Shown here one piece after another: positions 23,187-33,100 of a stretch of 64,000 bases of DNA (its first letter is position 1; every line of letters begins with the position of its first letter). The stretch is taken from assembly GCA_037349105.1 (NCBI GenBank), contig JAYJMM010000082.1, positions 1,364,001 to 1,428,000 of the forward strand, read 5' to 3'. Origin of the DNA: Limnomonas spitsbergensis. Lineage: Eukaryota; Chlorophyta; Chlorophyceae; Chlamydomonadales. A model generated the notes under the pieces. That model saw nothing but the letters and a program-made list of their open reading frames with translations. It made no database searches and was not told the DNA's origin. Made by a program: the position numbers and the translations under genes.

Positions 23187-24083
23187 TCAAGCAGGCGATG
23201 CAGCTGCATAACTCTGGAGCAGCTGAATGATAGCAGGATAAGCAGCAGCGACATGGAAGGCCTTGCCGCCTTGGACAGTAGCCAACGGCGCGTGCTCTGG
23301 CCACTCGAGCAACATTCGCACAAGCGCCTCATGACCACCCTTAGCTGCGCTGACCAATGCCATGCCATCCCTACAATTTGCACGAGGTGCATGCTCTGGC
23401 CACTCCAACAACATATGAACCACAGCGTCATGGCCACCCTCAGCTGCACAAAACAACACATTATCATCCCAACAATCCGCTCGAGGTGCATGCTCAGGTG
23501 ACTCCAGCAACAGGCGCGCAACTGCCTCGTGCCCGCCCTCAGCTGCCCTCTTCAATGCAAGGCCATGTATGCAGTCCGCACGAGGGGCATGCTCTCGCCA
23601 CTGGAGTAGCAGGCGCACCACTGCCTCGTGACCGCTCTCAGCTGCGCTAACCAACGCGAAGCCAGCCTGGCAGTCCGCACGAGGTGCATGCTCTGGCCAA
23701 TCTAGTAACATTTTGACTAAAGATAAGTTGCCACAAGATGTGGCATGAACTAACGCAAATCCATTCTTGCAGTTAGCCCTCATGCTACCGGTACTCAGGA
23801 GCTGTCTGACAAGGGCGCATGCATCCACTGTAGGGCTGTCGCATCGGGCTCCATGCATGAGCGCCTTCTCGGGGCCGTGGACCTCGATCAACAGTTCGGC
23901 TAGACGGAGCGGGCAGTCGCGCAGGCAATCGCGCCACTCCCGACAGACGTTCCACGTGGAAGTAGTGATATCAGCTGCCTTCCAGGTGCCTGCCCGGATG
24001 AGGATATTACTCAGCATATCTGCACTCAAGTCTCGCACTGTCGCCTTGCTTTGATGGTCGCTCCCATTTTCCTCGTCGCTCAT
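23187..24083 (-). CDS. F-box-like ankyrin-repeat protein, single exon
   Basis: A 298-residue intronless protein, probably a protein-interaction adaptor. Residues about 14-60 (LSADMLSNILIRAG ... VCREWRDCLRDCP) look like a degenerate F-box, which would tie it to SCF ubiquitin ligases; this is inferred. From about residue 95 to the end are six ankyrin-type repeats of about 33 residues with the unusually constant core AAEGGHEAVVRLLLEWPEHA followed by PRADC. The repeats are nearly identical at DNA level, pointing to recent duplication or gene conversion. The last repeat is degenerate (AFHVAAAYPAIIQLLQSYAA). The start Met is the first in the frame. It stands alone among LINE copies. Intronless structure in an intron-rich region may reflect retroposition or a lineage-specific repeat family. 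Confidence 0.8.
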   Translation of the reverse strand: MSDEENGSDHQSKATVRDLSADMLSNILIRAGTWKAADITTSTWNVCREWRDCLRDCPLRLAELLIEVHGPEKALMHGARCDSPTVDACALVRQLLSTGSMRANCKNGFALVHATSCGNLSLVKMLLDWPEHAPRADCQAGFALVSAAESGHEAVVRLLLQWREHAPRADCIHGLALKRAAEGGHEAVARLLLESPEHAPRADCWDDNVLFCAAEGGHDAVVHMLLEWPEHAPRANCRDGMALVSAAKGGHEALVRMLLEWPEHAPLATVQGGKAFHVAAAYPAIIQLLQSYAAASPA

Positions 24084-24492
24084 TGTTAGTATCGAAATGG
24101 ATGGAAGGCGTTTGGGGTCGCAGGCTTGAAGGAAGTATCGTAACGAGTTATGTCAAAGTGTTAGCATTGGCTGGATGGGTATCTCGAATGAGAACGGTTG
24201 TTGATAAGATAAGTATTCTTGCCGCGTTATGTTGCAAATGCACGAGCGAGGCTAGATTGTAGAACCCTAGTGCAGCGGCCTAGGGAAGAAGACGTTGAGT
24301 TTTCGTGACGTGGCATTTCAGCCTCTGCTTTTCAAAGGATGAAAAGTAGAGGTTGAAATGCAGGCTGAAATGCATGGCCCTTACCACCCTTTACCCCCTG
24401 TACCATACATAGCGTCGTCATGAATAATCACAATTATCATGCTGAGGGTAGAGCCAGGTACAAATCCAGGATCAGCCCCTTGGTTAAACTTT
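24084..24492. other. Upstream region of the ankyrin gene
   Basis: No gene. Contains the alternative-hairpin sequence at 24313-24373. Promoter elements could not be assigned. Confidence 0.35.
24313..24373. promoter_or_regulatory. Alternative-hairpin sequence upstream of the ankyrin gene
   Basis: Arm 24313-24333 pairs with 24341-24361 (21 positions, two mismatches, 7-nt loop). The first 12 bases of the same arm also pair exactly with 24362-24373. The two folds compete. It lies about 230 nt upstream of the ankyrin start codon. A functional role is not shown. Confidence 0.45.
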
Positions 24493-24615
24493 AAACACCG
24501 GTTCAAGCCGGGGTTCAAGCGGGGTTCAAGCAGTGTCTCAAGCTCTGGTCCTTCATCTAAAGTTCAAGCGGGGTTCAAGCAGTGTCTCAAGCTCTGGTCC
24601 TTCATCTAGTCCAGC
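24493..24615. repeat. Tandem duplication
   Basis: A roughly 50-bp unit containing GTTCAAGCGGGGTTCAAGCA and TCTCAAGCTCTGGTCCTTCA is present twice in tandem (about 24510-24556 and 24560-24607), nearly identical. No function seen. Confidence 0.65.
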
Positions 24616-24655
24616 TCAAAGTTCTTCTCCGGACAAAAATGTTATACAGGTATCA

Positions 24656-24705
24656 GTAATGACGTTACCGGTACACCTCTGGGCCCTCCTCAAAAATAAA
24701 CTATG
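24656..24705 (-). mobile_element. LINE tail fragment
   Basis: Minus-strand tail: GGGCCCAGAGGTG, with a small CCGG insertion before TAACGTCATTAC. Only about 50 bp remain. Confidence 0.6.
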
Positions 24706-24774
24706 GTCACGCTGGCAAAGAAGAAGACTTCTGCAAATCTCAAGAAGAATGCAGGAGAGGAAAGGAAAGAGTGT

Positions 24775-26044
24775 TCACAAGAGCAATTAAAATAGTGGAC
24801 TTCACCAAGGTCTACGACAGCGTGTCACAGGAGCAGCTGTGGCTGCATTTGTCAGAGCGCCTTCACATGCCTTCAGGTCTGTTACGGGCTGCGCAAGCGC
24901 CCTAACAGGGTGCAGTCCACACGCTCACAGATGGCCATAATGAGAGAACTGGTCCCGTGCCATGCACAAGAGGTATCAAGCAGGGCTGCCCTCCGAGCCC
25001 TCTGCTCTTCAGCCTTTATATCAGCGACCTGCCTGATCTGATCGCAGCCAAGTGCCCGGCAGAGGGAGTTGTGCTGTAGGCGGGGCGACGTTGAAGGTGC
25101 CTGTCAAATGTGGATGATCTCTCCCTACTGGCAGCTCGGCAGGGCTGCAACGCATGCTAGATGCCCTGCATGAAGATGCGGCGGCTAAACTGCTCCAGGT
25201 CAACGTCAGTAAGACAGAGATCTTGGAGTTCGGCAGCGCTACGCCGGCAACTAACCGATATCTGCGTGTACGGCCCCGATAGGATAGCGCTGAAGCGTGT
25301 CCAAGAATTCCAGTTCTTGGGCATTGTTCAGCACCAGAGCGGCAGCATGAGGAAGGCCATGCATGGAAGAGAGGGGCCTTTGACTACCGCGTTGCATCGC
25401 TAGTTTATGCAGCATACGAGCGGGCACAGCTGGATGCAGCTGGCAGAGGGGACTCCAGAGATCCTGCAACTGAACACAGGTCTATGGCGGCCTACCGCAC
25501 CAGTCGAACGGAGTGTCCTTGCTTGCGCATGAACTTAAGGCTGCGGCTCGGCGCCGTCAGCACGGCTGACACTCGAGGACGGCGCAGGGGTCAGCAGCTT
25601 GAAGGACGGTGCTGCCAACGGTTTTGGGCAAGGGGAGATGGCGAGCATGTGGAGGGTGCGCTGCATGTCTGCTTCCAATGCCCTACCGTGAAGGAGAGGC
25701 TTAGGGACAAAGGTTGGGCAGGCTCCCTGGAGGGTGCCAAAGACTTTCAACAGTTGTTACGGGGCAGGCGTGGATGGGAGGCTGAGAGGCTCTGACTTTT
25801 GTTGAGGACGTTGTACGCTTTGTTGAGGCCTAGATTTGTTGCTTTTCTTTGCCTTCTTGGGGCATAGGCTTGAGAGGGGCAAAGATACTTCGGGCTGCCT
25901 TTTCCTTTTGAGGGGTATTTCTTTGTCCTTTGTGTTCTTCTCCTCCTTCCCTTCCTACCTTCGTTTAATTTCTTCCCAGGGGACAGTTGGGCGCCCACGC
26001 GGCCGAGCCTTTTTGCGCAGGGCCCAGAGGTGTAACGTCATTGA
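24775..26044 (+). mobile_element. LINE copy with reverse-transcriptase remnants
   Basis: The longest LINE copy here. Broken frames encode RT motif A (VDFTKVYDSVSQEQLWLHLS), motif B (GIKQGCPPSPLLFSLYISDL) and a motif C remnant (NVDDLSLLAAR, for the usual Y-x-D-D), then VNVSKTEILEFGSATP, VYAAYERAQLDAAGRGDSRD, the knuckle CCQRFWARGDGEHVEGALHV / CFQCPTVKERL and the 3' UTR with tail ending at 26044. This order (RT, then a C-terminal Cys/His knuckle) identifies a non-LTR retrotransposon. It lacks the endonuclease region and has many frameshifts and stops, so it is dead. Confidence 0.85.
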
Positions 26045-26073
26045 TCTCAGAGCCCTGTTTTTGTAGAACTTGT

Positions 26074-26167
26074 CAATAACGTTACACCTCTGGGCCCGCT
26101 CAAAGCTCAGCCGCGTGGGCGCCCAACTGTTCCGAAGGGAGAAAAGAAGAAACTAAAAGGAACTTAA
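26074..26167 (-). mobile_element. 94-bp LINE tail with 11-bp target-site duplication
   Basis: Minus-strand terminal block only. GTAGAACTTGT at 26063-26073 recurs at 26168-26178, defining both ends. It inserted between two plus-strand LINE copies. Confidence 0.85.
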
Positions 26168-26178
26168 GTAGAACTTGT

Positions 26179-26389
26179 AGTTGGGTTTTTTGAAGGCTAG
26201 CTCGGGCCTCTTCAAGGGCACGGGACGGTTTTCCTGACCTTCTGTTGTTGCTCTTATTGTTTGGAGGCTGAACTTGCTCTCCTTTCTTTTCTCTTGCGCC
26301 TTCTCCCCTGTCGTTCCTAGCCGAGTTTTAAGTTTTCCGACGTGGCCGAGCATTACTCGAGCAGGGCCCAGACGCGTAACGTCATAGAC
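26179..26389 (+). mobile_element. LINE 3' UTR, second subfamily
   Basis: Matches 20845-21058 through CTTGGGTT or GTTGGGTTTTTTGAAGG, TTGTTTGGAGGCTGAACTTG and CGTGGCCGAGCATT, ending CCCAGACGCGTAACGTCATA. No coding sequence. Confidence 0.65.
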
Positions 26390-26807
26390 TACACGCTTTT
26401 CAGCCTCAGTTAGGCAAAGCATGCATGAGACATTTCGAAAGCTTGTCCATTACACAGAAGATCGTTCTAAATGAAAAATTGTAACATTCAATCCTGGTGC
26501 ATATGTGCCTCAAAGACAGATCAAGACGGTGGCCACAATCCTGTCAGTTTGCTCGCATCACTGCTGGTTCTGAAGGTCGTATACTACATTTGGACATCAA
26601 CCAGGCCATGCATGCTCTCGTTTGCAAGCAGTTTAGCAGGTGAAGCAGAGGGTAGCCCCCCAGCTGTGAACGTAGCTGAGGGTGGACATGGAAGCATGGG
26701 ATGTCCATGCTGTAATAGCCAGGCTTCATCCACTGGGCTTGGCCATGAGCGTGATCAGAACTCGAAGCAACCACCTCCTCGTAGGCAGACTCCAGGATCC
26801 CGGGTGT
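26390..26807. other. 3' flank of ASA8
   Basis: Open frames are present on both strands, but none shows a recognisable domain or spliced continuation. On the minus strand this is downstream of the ASA8 stop codon. Confidence 0.4.
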
Positions 26808-27251
26808 TTAATGACCACCAGCAACAACTGCAAAAGACAAGACCAGCCAGGTTCAGGAACCTGAACGCCATCTACCCCAATTCGACACAGATTAACGATC
26901 GGTTCAATAAATTCCGCGATAAGCATGCATAATATCCTTAATCGATACCAAACCAAAGATCATGTTGTCAATCAGCGAAGACAATCAACATCCTCTTCAC
27001 TTACATGGTGGCCGTCCATGCGCTACAGCATCATCGTATGCGCTCTTCTTTCCAGACTCTCTCAGAGAATCAAGCGTTGCGTACAGTGTCAAGGTGAACG
27101 TAGCGCCAGCAGCCAGGTACCAGTGCTTGGGAATGAATTTTTTCGTCACGTATGTGTAAAAGCTCGTCTGGAATGGATGTGCTACATTCGCTGGGACAGA
27201 GCCAATCGGGGGAGGGCGGACAATGTCCTTGAGGAAAGCTTCCGTCAGCAT
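26808..27251 (-). CDS. ASA8: Mitochondrial ATP synthase-associated subunit ASA8, two exons
   Basis: Small membrane subunit of the chlorophycean mitochondrial F1Fo ATP synthase dimer, in the inner membrane near the peripheral stalk. Exon 1 is 27251-27005 and exon 2 is 26827-26808 (minus). The donor GTAAGT and an acceptor after TTTTGCAG join in phase 1, giving 88 residues with stop TAA. The length and order fit the family: FLKDIVRPPP, VPANVAHPFQTSFYTYVTKK, FIPKHWYLAAGATFTLTLYA (single membrane helix), LDSLRESGKKSAYDDAV, and a conserved end VAGGH encoded by the 20-nt second exon. Reading through the donor gives a shorter end CK-stop, which lacks the family C-terminus; the spliced form is preferred. 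The assignment rests on remembered ASA8 sequence features and is strong because motif order, length and C-terminus all agree. Confidence 0.88.
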
Positions 27252-28089
27252 GGCTGCAGCACGTTAATAAAAATGATTACTATTGAATGAGCGAGAGCAA
27301 GAACGATGTGGGAGTTTGCTGCCCATAGAGTCTGTACTGCAGGAGAAATAGTGTGGGGCAGAGACATCAAGGTTTGCAAAACAAGACCGGGCAAAGCAAG
27401 ACAGCAGGGCCAAGACATGGCCTCCCTAATAATTATAGTAACCTTCCTGTCTTATGCTTCACGCCACAGAAAACATGTTTGCTTTCGTTCTCTACGATTC
27501 TATCGTCATACAACCGGTCATCTGCCAGTTTTGTGCCGACAATTGGACATGAGCAGGAAACGAATTTCTTTCCTAAATTAGACATTGCAGGGCCATTACC
27601 GGTAACTTGTCTGAGGCCATGCCTCGATGACAGCCGGACAGCCAAAGAGTGCAGTCAGCCCCTCTCTCATACACGGACAATCGAGATCTCAGACCATTAC
27701 TTGCAGACACATCTTTCATATACACGATATGGGCCGCCGAAAGCGGGGACTTGTCCTGCCTTGGTACACACACCATGTGGGTGAGGCCATGGAGCAATGG
27801 TATGGTTGAAATTATTTGGAGCCCTTGGCGAGCTAGCTTCTGCCATCGATATGAAGGGCATTTTAAAAAGGACAACATGATGAGGCCGCACAGATTTTGG
27901 CCAAGCAATCATAGAGAATGCTACGCGGTAGGGGCAAGAACTGAACAACGGGGTAAACATGACCAAATGCAGCAAGCAAGGGTCGTGCGTACCTGTGTAA
28001 TATGATGTACTGGTGGGTGTGCTCATCAGGGAGGTGAATTGCTAACGCGCCTGACTGCCATGCTGTGCCCAAGTTCCTCTAATCAGGAT
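27252..28089. other. Upstream region of ASA8
   Basis: Should contain the ASA8 promoter and leader on the minus strand. Open frames here have no recognisable product. No defined motif found. Confidence 0.3.
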
Positions 28090-28430
28090 CCTAAGTACCT
28101 GACTGCCTGACAGCTTTTGTGCCTGACTGCCCCAGTGTCCGAACGCAGGATAGCTTGAATGCATGCGTAACTTATTGCCTGGTAGCGTGCATGACTGACT
28201 GCCCCAGAGACTGACTGCATGCCTTCTTGGCAGGCTCCATGCAGGCAGGCTACCATGACCACGTGAGTGCTGAGTGCCTGACTGCTTGAGTAATGAGTAA
28301 TTGAGTACATGACTGTCAGGCTACATGGTTTTGTAACTACCTGACTGCCTAACTACCTAACTGCCAGACTGCATGGATATCGCACATTTCTGACTGCCCC
28401 ACTGCCGCATTACCTACATGTCAAAGTTTT
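28090..28430. repeat. Degenerate short tandem repeat (TGACTGCC type)
   Basis: Words such as CCTGACTGCC, GCATGACTGACTGCC and CTAACTACCTAACTGCC recur every 15-30 bases. It is low-complexity DNA without clean period; no coding potential. Confidence 0.6.
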
Positions 28431-29392
28431 AGCAACCCTAGGATGTCTACGAAGTCCTGGGCTGAGCCAGGGTAGTCCTTGAGAACCCGACCGGGAGACT
28501 CATCCGCAGGTACCACCCCCCTGGTACCACAAAGCGATCAAACTGTTCAAAGGGCATGACCAGGACATGGAACGATGGAATCCCTACCTTGGAAGTGACA
28601 ACTGCAGGTTACTGAAAATGTGGTGAACCAGATTTTAATTTCGTGAGTACCAGGCCCATGGGCCAATGGGGCCCAAATGTTGGCTGGCCTACAGACAACG
28701 GCCCTTGCAACAGGGCTTGCTGCACAAGGCCCCTTGGCGGCAGGCCTGGATGTTGCTGATTTGAAACAGAGGCATGCTAAAATTGAAGGTGCCATGAACT
28801 GCTCCCAAAGCAGAGCCTCTACCAAAAAGCGTTTGAGTGATCTGAGATGATGGGTGATTGTTGCATCGTCGAACAGGCGCATGTCAACTGATCTGATCTG
28901 TATACTGCCATGCCAGGAAAAATATTTGCCAAATTTAATTGGCAAGCATTATCTACCGTATCATCCAGATTTCTTTCCTTTGGGTTGTGTAAGATTTTGT
29001 GTCCAAGATAATTCCATGCTGAGGGAGCAGTCCAGGCTGGGGAAGTCGGAATCCGCCTCCTACACATGCCTCGTGGGGCCTCACAAAAAAACACCGCAGT
29101 TTTTTTATTTTTACTCCCTGTGTGATGTGGCTGTGTCATGTCAATAATGTCAGTCCTCCTGAGGGGTCGACTAGGGAGTCCAATTTGGACTGAGTGGATT
29201 CCTCTGGAATAGCTTGTGGCCTTGTGGGTGAGAGACCAGGCAGGTGAACTCCCGGCATCAGAGGGACCGGTGTCGATAACCAGCCACCAACCAACGGGCT
29301 AGCCATTACTCATACCGAATACTGCCGACCCGTCCGAGCTAGCAGGTTCCATTCAACACGATCCCGCACCTTTTGCATCGCTCCAGACGCAT
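28431..29392. other. Intergenic region upstream of the MITE
   Basis: No gene supported. 29190-29330 has weak tRNA-like blocks on the minus strand (TGGCTAGCCCGTTGG, GAGTTCACCTGC), not enough to call a SINE. 28640-28760 may contain a diverged copy of the short repeat seen at 6713 and 48645. Confidence 0.3.
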
Positions 29393-29397
29393 CCTGG

Positions 29398-30000
29398 GGC
29401 GCGTTCGCTTTGGGGGTGATCCGAGCCAAATGTGGGCGCCGTACAGAATCCTGAGATGATCCTGACTACTTCCACACTAGAGGCGCGAGTTGGGCAACAG
29501 TTAGTCGTTGTACTTTCGTGTACATCTAGGATCATTCCAAAAACAACCTCCCGAGGTAGTGTCCAAGAATGATCCAAATGATCCTGCCACGCTGGCTAGG
29601 TCAGGGTTCACGCAAACTGAAAACTATGTCGATTGAATGCATACTTGTCTTATTCGTTTACGTGCTTGTCATTTTTAAACGGGTGTGATTAAGCAAAATG
29701 TGGCATCGAGGCGGAAAGGTGCTGTGCAATGGCGAAATTGAGAGTCTCGGTCGGTACATGCTCTGGTACAAGCTTGAGATCCCTGCGCGATTTCTCTCGT
29801 GTTCATAGCAACAGTGATAAGCGCGCCACGACGATTGTGGTGTGTTGATATCAGAACTTGACTGTGAAATCGTCTTTGGCTGACGGATTCCTGCAAGTAG
29901 CTGAAACTGGCGAGAAAGTGGGCAAAAATGATCCAACCTAGTTCCACACTTGGGCCGCAAATGATCCCAACGACTGGATTCGAGCCAAAGCGAACGCGCC
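29398..30000. mobile_element. 603-bp MITE with 5-bp target-site duplication
   Basis: Perfect 16-bp terminal inverted repeats, GGCGCGTTCGCTTTGG at 29398 (one or two mismatches further in) and its complement at 29985-30000. CCTGG flanks both ends (29393-29397, 30001-30005). Subterminal GATCATT or AATGATC words are repeated in both halves. No transposase frame. It lies 118 nt upstream of the chosen start codon of the transporter gene. Confidence 0.8.
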
Positions 30001-30117
30001 CCTGGTGATATGTAACCGGTGTCGAATTCTTCAAGCTCGTTTCGGCGTTCCTTTTCTATCATCCCTGCACAGGGCTTAAAGCCTAAACACCTGTTGCGAG
30101 GTGCAGAAAATCCAGAA

Positions 30118-33100
30118 ATGGAGGAACGACTCACCTTTTGGCGCTTGATCTGTGATGTGAGGAGCGAAAGAGCTCTTCGATACGCTGCAATCTATGCCTC
30201 CTGTCTGGTCTGCTATTTCTTTTGGGACTTCGAAGTCAAGACCTCTTCCGGAGTTAAGGTGGCGGACAGCAGGGACTACTGGAGCATCCTGCTGGTCGTG
30301 GCTTCAGTCAGCATCGCATCTCATTACAGCATCGGCTTTTTCGGCCTTATGTACCAGGCCCTCGTGGTCGTCATCGTGATTTGCGGGGTGATTCTCACAC
30401 CCGTGATACCTGCGCTGGTCTCCAGCACATGGGCAGGTGCGACCAGCTCCAGTGCACCAGAGGCGCATGGGAGGCTTTTCTCCGCAGCCCATGTAGTCCA
30501 CCTGGCGAATATTTATGCTTTGCAGCAGCATCTCAGATTCCTTGTACCCACAGTGACCAAGCCACTGGTCATTTACTCGCGTCTCGCGGTTCATACCTGA
30601 AGGGATACCTGGTGTGCTCCATTTTCAACTGATCACATGACCATGGGCCGCATGGTCGGCTTTTCTCAGCAAGCGTCATGGTGCTAACACTCTTTAGTCT
30701 TAACACACAATTGTTACCTTGCGGCAGGCTACTTGGTGGTGTGCTCCATGTTCACCTTGATCGTGGGCCCCTTGTTTGGAGGTGTTGAGCCAGCAGTGTT
30801 GCACCTCTACGCCTTTTCCTGCGCTGTCATCATCGGTGAGTGACTGGAAATGGGGTCCATGAGCAGAAGCAGAATACGGTAGCTGCTCATTATTTTTTTT
30901 TTGACATCGTTAGGAACTTGAAAGCAATATAGAGAGACAGAAGACACGGAAGCAAATCAGACACGAATCATGTAACGAATCATGGCAGCCAAGGAATGCA
31001 GATCTGACACCAGACAAGCCAAAGGCTGATAAATTACACAGAGTGGGATGCAGTCAAGCATGCGGTGGCCGGATCTACAAACTGATGTTTTTGCAACCAG
31101 GCGCATGCTGCAGCCTGCTGACTGCACAATAATCCATGCAGGATTTTGTCTTAATCCCACCCGCTCATCAATTTTCAAATGAGAAGCGGTGGGAAGCAAA
31201 TAAAAGTATGCAGGATGCAGTCAGTGTTTATTTTGATATGCGCCATACTCCCTTACGCCTTGACCGTTCTGGGACCCAAATTTATTTTTAGGCGGGATCC
31301 GCCACGGTACAACAAGCTACACTGATTATGCCGGGGGCTGCCACTCCGCCAGGCGGCCAGCACTGTGCAATCAGGAACTAACCTTGACCACCCAGCAACA
31401 TCCGGCCGGCAGCCCCAGCAGAGCAAGGCTAGCGGCACGATACCCTCTTGGCAGAAGGCCGTGATGTAGCTGAAGTGTAGCTGAAGTGTTTGAATGAACA
31501 CTTGATGAAGCTAAGCAAGCAGTCACAGTATCAGCCAACTGGTAATATTTTGTGAGTACCGTAGCAGCAAGCTCGCTGCTCAAGAATCCATGCCATCTTG
31601 CACCTGCATCAGGCCGTATCGTATCTGGGGACTGGGGAGCCACCTGCGAGGGAGGAGCAGAGTTTACAGTTGAATAGTGGGCAATGGCAAACACACCCCT
31701 CCCAACGGCTCCTCTGACATGCACAGGTCCCCACCGCTACCCTGTTTAGTCCATCTACCACCCTCCCAACGTACAGCTCAACTAGCACAAGCTCTCCACT
31801 CTTTGCTCCCCGCTTTCCTGCAGAGTTCATCTATGGCCCTCTCAACTAATAGCTCATCTGACTCCCCGCTCAACTGACTCCCCGCTCCCGCTCTTTGCTC
31901 CCCTGCAGACTTCATCTACACCCCTCCCCGCGCCCTGCTCTCCTGCAAGTTCATCTATGCGGCTACTCCCCTCCCAACTAATAGCTCAAGTGACTCCCCA
32001 CTCCCTGCTCCTTGCTCCCCTGCAGACTTCATCTACACGGATAAACCCCTCCCAACTAGCATCTGAATTGACTCCCCACTCCTTGCTCCCTGCTCCCCTG
32101 CAGACTTCATCTACACCCCTCCCCGCTCCCCGCTCTCCTGCGAGTTCATCTACGCGGCTCCTCCCCTCCCAACTAACATCTGAATTGACTCCCTGCTCCC
32201 TGCTCCCAACTCTCCTGCAGAGTTCATCTACACGCCTACACCCCTCCCAACTGAAATCTGACAGACTCCCCGCTCCCCTGTTCAGCCCATCTACACTCCT
32301 CCCAACTAACAGCTTGACCAACTCCCGCTCCCTGCTTCCCTAAAGAGTTCATCTACACCCCTCTGATTGAGCCCTCCCGGGGCGTCTACTCCTACCAGCT
32401 CACTATCGACAATCTGTGGAGGTTTGGCATAGCCAACGTTATGGTCAACCTGGGCATGTTCATGGCCATCAGCATGGGCATCATGCTGCTGCCGCCCTGG
32501 CGCACGGCACGCTCCCAGTTGCACCATCGGGCAGGACAGGTGCTGGATATGCTGGCGGAGAGCCTTGCCGCCGTGACGATGTCTGGGGACGTCGTGTCTG
32601 TGAAGGGCGAGGTCACACTTTCTTCCAATGAGAAGAGGTTGGAAGTTACCGACGGTGAGTATCTGAGCACTGAGGTCATGACTTGTAGGGGAAGCTGTTC
32701 AGGGCTTCCATAAAGGTATGGCCAGGAAGCAGATCCCTCGAGCCCTGCAAAATAAACATGGCACGTCCTAAAGGATGGCCCAGGCCGGGAGGAAAGAGAG
32801 ATGCCCCCATCATCTATGAGGGGGAGTCGAACTGTCTTATACTTATTTACCCAATGGAACGATGGTCGATGGGCTACAGATACACACATTACATCATTTA
32901 CAGGACATGGGTATTTAAGAGCATAACAGTTTGAATGATAATCACATCATCCGCTGACAGGAGGCCGTGTGGCTTGTGCGCACTCCGTCAGTGAGGGCCC
33001 CCTTAATTCTGTGAAGGTGGAATGGTTGACATTGGGTGTCAAGAATCAGGGTACCGGTGCTCTGTCTGTAGCGTCCTGATACAGCCATGCTGGTATTTTT

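Noticed and set aside
29190..29330. tRNA-derived SINE on the minus strand
   Set aside because: A-box- and B-box-like words are present, but spacing and the B box are poor. No second copy was seen.
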